From: an uncultured Clostridia bacterium
Lineage (GTDB): Bacteria > Bacillota > Clostridia > Oscillospirales > Acutalibacteraceae
DNA: 11,282 nt
Assembly (NCBI GenBank): GCA_945224895.1
Contig: CALYNW010000007.1
Location: 1-11,282, forward strand
Direction of reading: 5' to 3'
Shown here in pieces: positions 1-7,611 of this stretch (the stretch's first letter is position 1; every line of letters begins with the position of its first letter). The position numbers were made by a program, and so were the translations under genes. The notes under the pieces are model-generated. The model was not told the DNA's origin, ran no database searches, and saw only the letters and a list, made by a program, of their open reading frames with translations.

Positions 1-27
1 GACGAAAGTCCCGTCTCTCGCACCAAG
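1..27 (+). other. 3' fragment of an unidentified upstream transcript, possibly a structured RNA
   Basis: The window opens with a small GAC-GAAA-GTC hairpin (1-10), in which a GAAA tetraloop closes a stem that could extend left beyond the contig end. After it comes a pyrimidine-rich stretch ending CACCA at 21-25, and a terminator begins three bases later. A CCA end just before a terminator resembles a tRNA or tmRNA 3' end, but the T-loop consensus (TTCRANY) is absent where it would have to be, so I do not call a tRNA. It could equally be the tail of another structured RNA or of a coding gene. The identity is unknown because only about 25 bases are present. Confidence 0.25.
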
Positions 28-62
28 ATAACCGATATCCATTTAGATACCGGTTATTTTTT
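28..62 (+). terminator. Rho-independent terminator of the upstream gene
   Basis: The arms ATAACCGATATC (28-39) and GATACCGGTTAT (46-57) pair over 12 positions with a single A-C mismatch around a 6-base loop. A T run (57-62) follows directly, and a second T-rich stretch lies just downstream. It ends whatever transcript enters from the left and separates it from the promoter near 137. Confidence 0.75.
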
Positions 63-133
63 GCTGTTTTTTATCAAAAGTGTAACATAATGTAATAAAA
101 ATAAAAATAATTGTTTATTTTACCGTTTGTTTC

Positions 134-142
134 TGTTATAAT
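134..142 (+). promoter_or_regulatory. Extended -10 promoter for the lipoprotein/two-component operon
   Basis: A perfect TATAAT (137-142) is preceded by TG at 134-135 with one base between, which is the extended -10 configuration. No good -35 box sits at 17 bp; the closest candidate is TTGTTT at 111-116, with a 20-bp spacer. Transcription would start near 149, giving a leader of about 27 nt that contains the GGGAGG ribosome-binding site at 163-168. The assignment is from consensus only. Confidence 0.6.
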
Positions 143-175
143 AATGTACAACTTTGTAAGCAGGGAGGATATTGC

Positions 176-1486
176 GTGAAAAAGATTAACACTTTTGTCA
201 TTCTTTTGTGTTTTATTCTCCTTTTGACGGGATGCAGTAATTTTCGTATGGCGGCATCTATTGACGATTTGATTTCCCCTGTTGCCCCCAGCGGAGATAA
301 TGCAGGTGTGCAAAACGCTCTTGACGAATATTGCAAAAGCGGATATTCAATTAAAATTCCTGCCAGCGGAAGCTATACAACCTCATTTATTCTTAAGGAT
401 ATTGATAATGATTCCGTAAACGAGGCGATTGCTTTTTATGAGCCGTCAAATAAAATGGGCACCGTTTCTATGTCTGTGCTTAAAAAAAACGGTGACAAAT
501 GGACTGTTTATGAAGATATTGAGAGTGCCGCCACAGATGTTAATTCGGTTGATTTCTGCGATTTGAATAATGACGGTCTTGAGGAAATTATTGTTTGCTG
601 GAGCGTTGTTTCAAAAACAGCAGGCTTTAAGCTGAATGTCTACAGGCAGACCGCAGACGATAACGGAAAGTATTTAATCAAAAGCGTTTCGGACGCGGTT
701 ACAGCCAGTGACTTTATATGCGTTGATATGGATTCCGATGGAGTAAAAGAGCTAATGATTTTTGCCAACGGTGTTTCCTCCGAGTACCCGAAGGCAGAGC
801 TGTATTCCTATATTGATAACAAGAAAAAGCTTTTAGGCAGAACAAAGCTTGACAGTACCATAACTTCCTTTGAAAATATTACCTGCGGTGAAACAGATGA
901 GGGAATGTCGGTTTACGCCGATGCTGTTCGTTCAGACGGTTCTTCTATGGTAACTGAGTTTATATATTGGTCTGATTATTATAATTCCATAGTGTCTCCG
1001 TTTTACAGCTATTCAACATCAAGAACCACCGAAACCTCAAGAAACAGTATGATAGTCTGTAGGGACATAGATTCAGACGGCATTATTGAAATACCCACTG
1101 ACGCTGATTTCAGTAAGCTTCCGTCAGGAATTGAGGCTCAAAGCTGGATGGCATACGGTAATACTGTTTTGTCTCGTAAGTGCTATTCGCTTTCCTGTAA
1201 AAGAGACGGCTTTATTATTGTTATTCCCGACGATATGTTTAAGAAAATAGCTATTGAGTATGACAACAACTTAAGGCTTTTTAAGGTGCTTGATAAGAAA
1301 GAAAAATCTACTGTTTTTGAAATTCTCACAGTTGTAAAAACGAATTATAACAGTGAGGACAGTAAATATTCAGGATATGAAAAAATATTTGATGATTCGG
1401 GATTTGTATACCTCGCAAGGATAAACCCGAAGTCAAATATTGATATGGATACAAAAACCCTTAAAAATACGGTTAAACCGTATTGA
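176..1486 (+). CDS. Lipoprotein with FG-GAP/VCBS-like acidic repeats
   Basis: This is a 436-residue predicted lipoprotein. The start is GTG, chosen because GGGAGG (163-168) lies 7 nt upstream and because the N-terminus is a textbook lipoprotein signal (MKK, hydrophobic stretch, lipobox LTGC with the lipidated Cys at residue 20). The mature part should therefore be anchored on the outer face of the membrane. Four short acidic motifs are visible: DIDNDSVNE (75-83), DLNNDGLEE (129-137), DMDSDGVKE (184-192) and DIDSDGIIE (297-305). Each follows beta-strand-like sequence and resembles the D-x-D/N-x-D-G calcium loops of FG-GAP/VCBS beta-propeller blades. The propeller fold is inferred. Its ligand and function are unknown. 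It is the first gene after the promoter and sits 25 nt upstream of a response regulator and histidine kinase, so a role in sensing or modulating that pathway is plausible but unproven. Confidence 0.85.
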   Translation: MKKINTFVILLCFILLLTGCSNFRMAASIDDLISPVAPSGDNAGVQNALDEYCKSGYSIKIPASGSYTTSFILKDIDNDSVNEAIAFYEPSNKMGTVSMSVLKKNGDKWTVYEDIESAATDVNSVDFCDLNNDGLEEIIVCWSVVSKTAGFKLNVYRQTADDNGKYLIKSVSDAVTASDFICVDMDSDGVKELMIFANGVSSEYPKAELYSYIDNKKKLLGRTKLDSTITSFENITCGETDEGMSVYADAVRSDGSSMVTEFIYWSDYYNSIVSPFYSYSTSRTTETSRNSMIVCRDIDSDGIIEIPTDADFSKLPSGIEAQSWMAYGNTVLSRKCYSLSCKRDGFIIVIPDDMFKKIAIEYDNNLRLFKVLDKKEKSTVFEILTVVKTNYNSEDSKYSGYEKIFDDSGFVYLARINPKSNIDMDTKTLKNTVKPY

Positions 1487-1511
1487 ATTAATAGGAGGAG
1501 TATTTAAGGTT

Positions 1512-2225
1512 ATGAAAAAAGTTCTTGTAGCAGAGGATGAGGAGTCTATCCGTGAATTTATTGTGATTAATCTCACAAGAAGCGGATATGAGGTTGAACA
1601 GGCGGAAAACGGAGCCGTTGCCCTTGAAAAGTTTTCGCAGGACGAAAACAGCTTTGATGTGGCAATTTTGGACATTATGATGCCCGAGGTTGACGGTCTT
1701 ACCGTTTGTAAGGAAATGAGAAAGCGTTCTTCAGATCTTGGCATTATTATGCTCAGTGCGAAAACTCAGGAGATGGATAAGGTAACAGGACTTCTTTTCG
1801 GAGCAGATGATTATGTTACCAAGCCATTTTCCCCAAGTGAGCTTATGGCAAGAGTTGACGCTGTATACCGTCGAGTTGAAATGACAAGAGGCTTCCGTAA
1901 AAACGACACAACAGGCGACAGTATTGTTCTTGATGAATTTGAGCTTAATCTCAGAAACAGGACGCTGTCTAAAAACGGACAGCTTATTGAGCTTACTCAG
2001 GTGGAATTTCAGATTATTGAGTATTTCTTTAAAAATCCAAATGCTGCCCTTTCAAGAACGGATATCTTAAAGCAGGTATGGGGCGCAAATTATTTCGGTG
2101 ACGAAAAGATTGTTGACGTCAATATAAGACGTCTGAGAATGAAGGTTGAGGATAATCCTTCAAGTCCGTCAAGACTTGTGACAATTTGGGGACTGGGATA
2201 TAAGTGGACAACCGATAATCAGTAA
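1512..2225 (+). CDS. OmpR/PhoB-family response regulator
   Basis: This is a 237-residue cytoplasmic DNA-binding regulator. The receiver domain (about 1-120) has the acidic pocket E8/D9, the phospho-acceptor Asp54 in LDIMMPEVDG, Ser82 at the switch Thr/Ser position and Lys104 in KPF. The C-terminal winged helix (about 138-235) carries LTQVEFQIIEYF, the recognition-helix region VDVNIRRLRMKVE and the wing GLGYKW, which is diagnostic of the OmpR/PhoB class. The ATG at 1512 is preferred because AGGAGGAG (1493-1500) lies upstream and the receiver begins immediately; a longer reading frame adds an unrelated N-terminal tail. It is followed by its likely partner kinase after 34 nt. The family resembles PhoP/WalR/ResD regulators, but the target genes and stimulus cannot be told from sequence, so no gene name is given. 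Confidence 0.95.
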   Translation: MKKVLVAEDEESIREFIVINLTRSGYEVEQAENGAVALEKFSQDENSFDVAILDIMMPEVDGLTVCKEMRKRSSDLGIIMLSAKTQEMDKVTGLLFGADDYVTKPFSPSELMARVDAVYRRVEMTRGFRKNDTTGDSIVLDEFELNLRNRTLSKNGQLIELTQVEFQIIEYFFKNPNAALSRTDILKQVWGANYFGDEKIVDVNIRRLRMKVEDNPSSPSRLVTIWGLGYKWTTDNQ

Positions 2226-2259
2226 TCTACATTATTTTATATAATTTTTGGTACGGCAG

Positions 2260-3801
2260 ATGCAAGGAATTAAAAAGTTATTTAAGGAAAAACTGTATAA
2301 ATACAAGCCTGAGGGTATAACGCTGAGATGGATAATGAACATTCTCGGTGTTATTGCCGTATTCTTTATTTGTTGTTTTTTACTTGCATCTGTGTCAATA
2401 AAAAACTACTATTATTCTAATGTTGAAAGCATACTTAACTCAGGTGCGTCTTCAACTGCGGTAAGCTATTTTTCCGCAAATCTTGACGCAGGAGCAACCC
2501 TTGAGCAGTGTGCCGCAGAATTTATCGACAGCTTTAGTTATAAGGAAAAGACTACAACCTGGATAATTGATAATGACGGCGAGGTTATAACGTCCTCAAG
2601 CGGATTTGCCATTGAAAAGCAGGAAATGCCTGATTATGATGAAGCCCTTATAAGCGAAAGCGGAAAGAGTAAATTCATCGGAAAGCTTGACAGCGGTGAA
2701 AAGGTTATGGCAGTCTGCCGAGTTATAAAAAATTCCGACGGAGATATTTTAGGTGCCGTTAGGGTGCTGTCATCAATGGAGCTTGTTGATAAGCAGGTTC
2801 ATAATATTGTGTTCGTTATTTTCGTTGGACTTTTGTTTGTATTTGCTCTTATTGTTTTTTCAAATCTCTTTTTCATAAGATCAATTATCATTCCTGTTAA
2901 GGAGATTGAGGAAATTACAAAAAAAATCTCTCAGGGCGACTATTCCGAAAGAATTGAAAAAAAGTATAATGACGAAATAGGTAATCTCTGTGACTCTATC
3001 AATACAATGGCTGAAGAAATATCCTCAGCCGATAAAATGAAAAATGACTTTATATCAACAATTTCCCACGAGCTCAGAACTCCATTGACATCAATTAAGG
3101 GCTGGGGTGAAACCTTAACGCTTACATCCGATGATTCGGTTGATGAGCTGACAAGAAAGGGACTTCAGGTTATTGTTAAGGAGGCAGGCAGGCTTGAGGG
3201 CTTTGTGGAGGAGCTTCTTGATTTTTCAAGGCTCCAAAGCGGAAGGATGAATTTAAGGCTTGCTAAAACGGATATTTTTGCTGAGCTTGACGAAACGGTA
3301 TTTACCTTCCGCGAAAGAGCAATGAGAGAGGGAATAGAAGTAAAATACAGTATTCCTGACGTACCTGCGGCGGCAAATGCCGATGCAAACAGGCTTAAGC
3401 AGGTGTTTATGAATATTCTTGATAATGCGCTGAAATATTCAAGAGCACCATCCAAAATATTTGTTAAGGCTGAATTTACAAAGCTTGACAGCGGGAATTT
3501 TGCTAAAATCGCCATTGCCGACCAGGGCTGCGGAATAAGCAAGGAGGATTTGCCCCACGTAAAAGAAAAGTTTTACAAGGCAAATGTTTCCGTCAGAGGA
3601 TCGGGAATCGGTCTTGCCGTCACTAATGAGATTGTAAATCTTCACGGCGGTAGGCTTGAAATTGACAGTAAAGAGGGCAAGGGCACTCTTGTAACTATAT
3701 ATCTTCCTATTGAAAATGCACCTTCCGAGAATCAGCTTCAGGATATTTCAAAAAATCAGGCTGACGCTGAAATTGACAGAGGAATGGAAATGAAAGGTTA
3801 A
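2260..3801 (+). CDS. Membrane sensor histidine kinase (HAMP-HisKA-HATPase)
   Basis: This is a 513-residue, two-pass sensor kinase and the probable partner of the preceding regulator. Order of parts: cytoplasmic lead, TM1 (about 24-45), an extracytoplasmic sensor of roughly 135 residues with a PAS/CACHE-like strand (WIIDNDGEVITSSSG), TM2 (about 182-205), HAMP (about 206-258), HisKA with the phospho-accepting His270 in SHELRTPL, and an ATPase domain with N-box NILDNALKYS (Asn389), G1 box DQGCG (421), F-box KFYKA and G2 box GSGIGL (447-452). The linker between F-box and G2 is short, so the ATP lid is compact. The start is uncertain: ATG 2260 and TTG 2248 are both in frame and neither has a convincing Shine-Dalgarno site. 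Translational coupling to the regulator upstream is possible. The stimulus is unknown. Confidence 0.93.
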   Translation: MQGIKKLFKEKLYKYKPEGITLRWIMNILGVIAVFFICCFLLASVSIKNYYYSNVESILNSGASSTAVSYFSANLDAGATLEQCAAEFIDSFSYKEKTTTWIIDNDGEVITSSSGFAIEKQEMPDYDEALISESGKSKFIGKLDSGEKVMAVCRVIKNSDGDILGAVRVLSSMELVDKQVHNIVFVIFVGLLFVFALIVFSNLFFIRSIIIPVKEIEEITKKISQGDYSERIEKKYNDEIGNLCDSINTMAEEISSADKMKNDFISTISHELRTPLTSIKGWGETLTLTSDDSVDELTRKGLQVIVKEAGRLEGFVEELLDFSRLQSGRMNLRLAKTDIFAELDETVFTFRERAMREGIEVKYSIPDVPAAANADANRLKQVFMNILDNALKYSRAPSKIFVKAEFTKLDSGNFAKIAIADQGCGISKEDLPHVKEKFYKANVSVRGSGIGLAVTNEIVNLHGGRLEIDSKEGKGTLVTIYLPIENAPSENQLQDISKNQADAEIDRGMEMKG

Positions 3802-3804
3802 ACT

Positions 3805-4776
3805 ATGGCTGATAAGAAAACACATAAAACCTCCGTAGGAGGTCAGGCTCTTATAGAGGGTGTAATGATGCAGGGACCTAAGGGCGTTGCAACGGCAGTA
3901 AGAAAGGCTGACGGTGATATCCTTGTGGAGCATCACGATGTAAAGCACCTTAAGGATAAAAATAAATTATTCGGACTGCCTGTTATCAGAGGTATTGTTG
4001 CCTTTGTGGAATCTATGATTTTAGGTTATAAAATGCTTATGTATTCTGCCGAGGCATCAGGTATGGAAGACCTTGATGACGTTGAAATGAATAAGTTTGA
4101 AAAATGGTTGACCGATAAGCTTGGTGATAAGTTTATGGATATAATTATGGGTATCGGTACTGTTTTAGGCTTTGTCCTTGCTTTTTTAATTTTCTTCTAT
4201 CTTCCGGTGCTTATTTTTAATAAGCTTAATGAATGGACCTCAATGGCTTTGACTCCTTGGCAGGGTACTATTGAAGGCGTTATGAAAATAATCATTTTTG
4301 TTGCTTATATTGCTCTTGTAAGCAATATGAAGGATATTAAGCGTACCTTTATGTATCACGGAGCAGAGCATAAATCTATTGCCTGTTATGAGGCAGGTAT
4401 GGAGCTGACTGTTGAGAATGTTAAAAAATGCTGTCGTTTTCATCCGAGATGCGGTACATCATTTATATTCGTAATGCTGATTTTGAGCATTATTGTAAGT
4501 ACATTGCTTTCAAAAATTTTCCCGGGTATTGCTCAGATCAGAGTGCTTTGGATGGTTTTAAAGCTTGCCTTCATTCCTCTTATTATGGGGCTTGGCTATG
4601 AGTTTATTAAATATGCAGGCAGACACGATAATCTGTTTGTAAAAATTGTCAGTGCTCCCGGACTTTGGATGCAGAGATTGACAACTAAAGAGCCTGATGA
4701 TGATATAATTGAGTGCGGTATCGCATCTTTAAAGGCGGTTATTACGGATAATCCGGAGGACGATGAAATTAAATGA
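3805..4776 (+). CDS. yqhQ: YqhQ, DUF1385 integral membrane protein
   Basis: This 323-residue membrane protein of the DUF1385/YqhQ family is conserved in Firmicutes and has no firmly established function. Family signatures visible are VGGQALIEGVMMQGP near the N-terminus (11-25), GAEHKSIACYEAG (186-198) and HPRCGTSF (213-220). The conserved Glu, His and Cys in the last two could form a metal or catalytic site, which is an inference. Hydrophobic segments lie at about 113-137, 159-175, 219-236 and 246-270. The ATG is 3 nt after the kinase stop, with AAAGG (3793-3797) as its ribosome-binding site. In many Clostridia and Bacilli this gene lies next to prmC, as here, where the two overlap by 4 nt (ATGA). 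Confidence 0.92.
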   Translation: MADKKTHKTSVGGQALIEGVMMQGPKGVATAVRKADGDILVEHHDVKHLKDKNKLFGLPVIRGIVAFVESMILGYKMLMYSAEASGMEDLDDVEMNKFEKWLTDKLGDKFMDIIMGIGTVLGFVLAFLIFFYLPVLIFNKLNEWTSMALTPWQGTIEGVMKIIIFVAYIALVSNMKDIKRTFMYHGAEHKSIACYEAGMELTVENVKKCCRFHPRCGTSFIFVMLILSIIVSTLLSKIFPGIAQIRVLWMVLKLAFIPLIMGLGYEFIKYAGRHDNLFVKIVSAPGLWMQRLTTKEPDDDIIECGIASLKAVITDNPEDDEIK

Positions 4777-5597
4777 CATTAAAGGAAGCATATAATTACG
4801 GCGTTTATTTTCTGTCCTGTAACGGTGTTGATGAAGCCGATTTTAAATCTCTTTGCCTTGTTTGTCATCTTGACGGAATAAAAAACAGCGAATATCCTCA
4901 GCATATTGATGATGAGATAATTATGAAAAGGTTTGCCGATTTGCTCTGGAGAGTTAAAGCAGGGGAGCCTCTCCAGTATGTTATAGGCAAATGGGATTTT
5001 TACGACAGTGAATTTTATGTGGGTAAAGGAGTTCTTATTCCCCGACCTGAAACAGAGGAGCTTGTTGAAAAGGTAATAGATAGAGCAAAAGGTCCCGACA
5101 AATGCGTTATATACGATTTGTGTGCAGGCTCAGGCTGTATAGGCTTAAGCGTTGCTAAGGCTTGTCCCGAGTCGACGGTTTATCTTGTGGAAAAAAGTGA
5201 CGACGCTATGCAATATCTTTTAAAAAATGCAGAAAATATAACTAATGCTAAAGTAATTTGTGCAGATATTAAGGACGATATTGATTTACCTAATGCCGAT
5301 ATTATAGTGTCAAATCCTCCGTATATAAAGACTTATGATATCAAAAATCTTCAGCCCGAGGTTCAGTATGAGCCTGTAATGGCACTTGACGGCGGAAAAG
5401 ACGGTCTTGACTTTTATCGCATAATAAACGATAATTGGTTTTGTAAATTAAATGATAATGGTGTGCTTTTCCTTGAAATCGGTGAGGAACAGGGAGAAGC
5501 CGTTAAAAATATTCTCGCTAATTTTAAAAATATAAACGTATACAAGGATATGTACGGCAACGACCGAATAGTTGTTGCTGATAATTCTAAGGAATGA
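4773..5597 (+). CDS. prmC: Peptide chain release factor N5-glutamine methyltransferase
   Basis: PrmC transfers a methyl group from S-adenosylmethionine to the Gln of the GGQ motif in release factors RF1 and RF2, which sharpens translation termination. The 274-residue length is normal. The N-terminal helical substrate-recognition part is followed by the linker LIPRPETEELVE (88-99), SAM-binding motif I DLCAGSGCIGL (115-125) and the catalytic NPPY (181-184), which grips the glutamine amide. The ATG overlaps the yqhQ stop as ATGA, so translation is probably coupled. The release-factor gene prfA, a frequent neighbour of prmC, is not next to it here; an M50 protease gene follows instead. Confidence 0.95.
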   Translation: MTLKEAYNYGVYFLSCNGVDEADFKSLCLVCHLDGIKNSEYPQHIDDEIIMKRFADLLWRVKAGEPLQYVIGKWDFYDSEFYVGKGVLIPRPETEELVEKVIDRAKGPDKCVIYDLCAGSGCIGLSVAKACPESTVYLVEKSDDAMQYLLKNAENITNAKVICADIKDDIDLPNADIIVSNPPYIKTYDIKNLQPEVQYEPVMALDGGKDGLDFYRIINDNWFCKLNDNGVLFLEIGEEQGEAVKNILANFKNINVYKDMYGNDRIVVADNSKE

Positions 5598-5601
5598 TAA
5601 T

Positions 5602-6276
5602 ATGCTTTCTATTCTTTCATATTTAAGACAGGGTGAATATCTTGAAGCGATAATTGCTATTATTTCAAGATGCTTTGTAGTATTTTGTTGTCTTCCGATA
5701 CACGAGCTTGCCCATGGTTGGGTAGCAAATAAATGCGGTGATGACACGGCAAAGCTTCAGGGCAGGCTTACCTTTAATCCGTTTGCTCATCTTAATCCGA
5801 TAGGAACAATTATGATTTTCCTCTTTGGTATCGGCTATGCAAATCCTGTGCCTGTAAATCCTGCAAGACTTAAGCATCCAAGAAAGGATATGGCTTTAAT
5901 ATCCCTTGCAGGTCCTTTGTCAAATCTTATTATGGCTTTTATTTCGGTGTTTATTTTTTACGCCGTTTCAGTATTTGATAACGGCTCAACCGTTATGTAT
6001 GCAATTATGTATTTCTTTTACTTTGCGGCGTCGGTAAATGTTACATTGGCGGTATTTAATCTTTTACCGATACCTCCGCTTGACGGTGCTAAAATTCTCG
6101 GTGCCGTTCTTCCGGACAGAATTTACTTCAAGTATATGCAGTACGAAAGATATGTAATGATTGCTCTTTTTGTACTTCTTTTCATAGGTGTGCTTAATAC
6201 TCCTATTGCTTGGCTTTCATCGTTTATGATGAAGATTATTTCAATTATTCCGAGACTTATTTTCGGAGGTATTTAA
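5602..6276 (+). CDS. M50 (site-2-protease) family membrane metalloprotease
   Basis: This 224-residue polytopic protein belongs to the intramembrane zinc protease family M50, in the compact YwhC-like subgroup that lacks a PDZ domain. The zinc-binding motif HELAH (34-38) lies in the first hydrophobic helix, with Glu35 as the expected catalytic base. The third zinc ligand is expected to be the Asp of LPIPPLDG (155-162). The motifs NPFAHLNPIGT and ISLAGPLSNL are also family-typical. The ATG at 5602 is chosen over an in-frame upstream TTG because AAGGA (5589-5593) is well spaced from it; it lies 4 nt after the prmC stop. The natural substrate is unknown. Members of this family cleave membrane-bound regulators, and the neighbouring sensor genes are possible but unproven clients. 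Confidence 0.93.
   Translation: MLSILSYLRQGEYLEAIIAIISRCFVVFCCLPIHELAHGWVANKCGDDTAKLQGRLTFNPFAHLNPIGTIMIFLFGIGYANPVPVNPARLKHPRKDMALISLAGPLSNLIMAFISVFIFYAVSVFDNGSTVMYAIMYFFYFAASVNVTLAVFNLLPIPPLDGAKILGAVLPDRIYFKYMQYERYVMIALFVLLFIGVLNTPIAWLSSFMMKIISIIPRLIFGGI
6265..6270 (+). promoter_or_regulatory. Shine-Dalgarno site that fixes the scpA start
   Basis: GGAGGT lies inside the last codons of the M50 gene, 5 nt before the ATG at 6276. It rules out the longer in-frame extension that begins near 6210, because that extension would add residues that no ScpA carries. Confidence 0.8.
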
Positions 6277-6998
6277 TGGAACAGCTTAACTATAAGATAG
6301 ATGTATTTGAAGGTCCTATGGACCTATTGCTTCATCTTATCGCAAAGCATAAACTGAATATTAATGATATTCCTATTGTTGAGCTTGTTAATCAGTATCT
6401 TGATTATGTTAGGCAGATGCAGGAGCAGGATTTTGATGTTGCAGGTGATTTCCTTGAAATGGCTGCAAGGCTTATCTACATTAAAACCGTTTCGCTTTTG
6501 CCTAAGCACGAGGAAGCGGAAATACTGAAAAAGGAGCTAACAGGCGAGCTTATTGAGTATCGTGACTGTAAGCTTATGGCAGGCAAACTTTCTCAGCAGA
6601 CCGACGGCTTTAACCGATTTGTACGTCAGCCTCAGCAGGGATATGTCAATTATGATTATGAGCGCTTTCACGAGGGAGAGGAGCTATTGAGTGCTTACAT
6701 AAGTGCCGCCGGCAGAGGCAGAAGAAAGCTTCCTCCTCCCCTTGATTCCTTTAAGGTAATTGTAGCAAAGAAATTTGTTGCCGTAGCGTCAAAGGTAAGC
6801 TCCGTTATGAAAAAGCTATGTGGCGGTAAAAGAGTTAAATTTTTAAGTCTTTTCCAGGATGCGCAGACAAAAAGCGATATGGTTGCAACATTTCTTGCTG
6901 TCCTTGAGCTTGCGAAATCTAAAAAAATAACTATTGACGGTGAAATGACGAATCCGTCTGTTCAGATAGTAAATGAGGTAAATGATATTGAGCAGTAA
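6276..6998 (+). CDS. scpA: Segregation and condensation protein A (kleisin)
   Basis: ScpA is the kleisin subunit that bridges the heads of the SMC dimer and binds ScpB, forming the condensin that compacts and separates newly replicated chromosome origins. The 240-residue length is normal. The N-terminal SMC-neck-binding segment shows the signature FEGPMDLLLHLI (11-22) and the helix EMAARLIYIKTVSLLP (61-76). The C-terminal winged helix that contacts the SMC cap spans roughly the last 80 residues. The ATG overlaps the stop of the M50 gene by one base (TAATG), which suggests coupled translation. The gene is followed by its partner scpB with an overlap of up to 17 nt, as in most Firmicutes. Confidence 0.96.
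   Translation: MEQLNYKIDVFEGPMDLLLHLIAKHKLNINDIPIVELVNQYLDYVRQMQEQDFDVAGDFLEMAARLIYIKTVSLLPKHEEAEILKKELTGELIEYRDCKLMAGKLSQQTDGFNRFVRQPQQGYVNYDYERFHEGEELLSAYISAAGRGRRKLPPPLDSFKVIVAKKFVAVASKVSSVMKKLCGGKRVKFLSLFQDAQTKSDMVATFLAVLELAKSKKITIDGEMTNPSVQIVNEVNDIEQ
6975..6979 (+). promoter_or_regulatory. scpB Shine-Dalgarno site, favouring a TTG start
   Basis: GAGGT lies within scpA. Its distance to TTG 6988 (8 nt) is normal, whereas the distance to ATG 6982 (2-3 nt) is too short, so the rarer TTG codon may be the initiator. Confidence 0.45.
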
Positions 6999-7611
6999 TA
7001 ATGTTTTAGCATCTCTTGAGGCTATGCTTTTTGCGGCAGGGGACCCTGTTGAACCGGGTAAGCTTGCCGAGGTACTTGATATTGATGTTGAAAATGTAAT
7101 AAAAATGCTGGGACATCTTGAGGCATCCTATGATGAAAATAACAGCGGTTTGAGGCTTATTCGTGTTGACGGCAAGTATCAGATTTGTACCCGTGAGGAG
7201 TACAGCGAGGAGGTCAGAGGACTGCTGGAAATTAAGAAAAATACTCCTTTGAGCCAAGCGGCATTTGAAGTTCTTGCCATTGTGGCGTATAATAAGACTG
7301 TTACAAAGTCTTTTATTGAGCAGATACGTGGTGTTGATTGCAGCGGACCTGTTTCAAATCTTGTTCAAAAGGGTCTAATTGAAGAAAAGGGCAGACTTGA
7401 TTTACCTGGAAGACCGCTTGTATACGGCACTACAGACAGATTTTTGCGTTGCTTTTCCTTAAACAGTCTTGACGACCTGCCGGATTTACCCGAGGATACA
7501 GAGGAAAAGGACGATTCTCAAACCTCTTTGTTTGAGGATAACGATGAAAGCAAGGACTCTGCTTTGAAAGAAAATGATGTCTTAAAGGGCATTGACGAGG
7601 AGGATGGTTAA
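6982..7611 (+). CDS. scpB: Segregation and condensation protein B
   Basis: ScpB forms a dimer that wraps the middle of the ScpA kleisin and stabilises the SMC condensin. The protein shows two winged-helix halves: the first begins ASLEAMLFAAGDPV (10-23), and the second holds the family hallmark LSQAAFEVLAIVAY (90-103) followed by an IRGVD motif and GRPLVYGTTDRFL. At 209 residues it is slightly longer than typical because of an acidic C-terminal tail (after about 165) rich in Asp, Glu and Ser. The start is ambiguous: ATG 6982 is only 2-3 nt from GAGGT (6975-6979), while an in-frame TTG at 6988 has an 8-nt spacing and may be the real one. The difference is two residues. Confidence 0.95.
   Translation: MILSSNNVLASLEAMLFAAGDPVEPGKLAEVLDIDVENVIKMLGHLEASYDENNSGLRLIRVDGKYQICTREEYSEEVRGLLEIKKNTPLSQAAFEVLAIVAYNKTVTKSFIEQIRGVDCSGPVSNLVQKGLIEEKGRLDLPGRPLVYGTTDRFLRCFSLNSLDDLPDLPEDTEEKDDSQTSLFEDNDESKDSALKENDVLKGIDEEDG

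Noticed and set aside
1..20. Group II intron domain V or hammerhead-type ribozyme tail (CGAAA hairpin)
   Set aside because: The conserved partner strands (AGC triad or CTGATGA core) would lie outside the window, and the 3' side does not match domain V. A GAAA tetraloop alone is too common.
1..25. tRNA or tmRNA 3' end (CACCA before a terminator)
   Set aside because: When the acceptor and T-stem are laid out from the CCA, the T-loop reads CGAAAGT rather than TTCRANY and the stem closing bases do not fit. Only 25 bases are present.
1440..1511. N-terminal extension of the response regulator
   Set aside because: It would overlap the lipoprotein end and cross the strong Shine-Dalgarno at 1493-1500. 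The receiver fold starts at the ATG at 1512.
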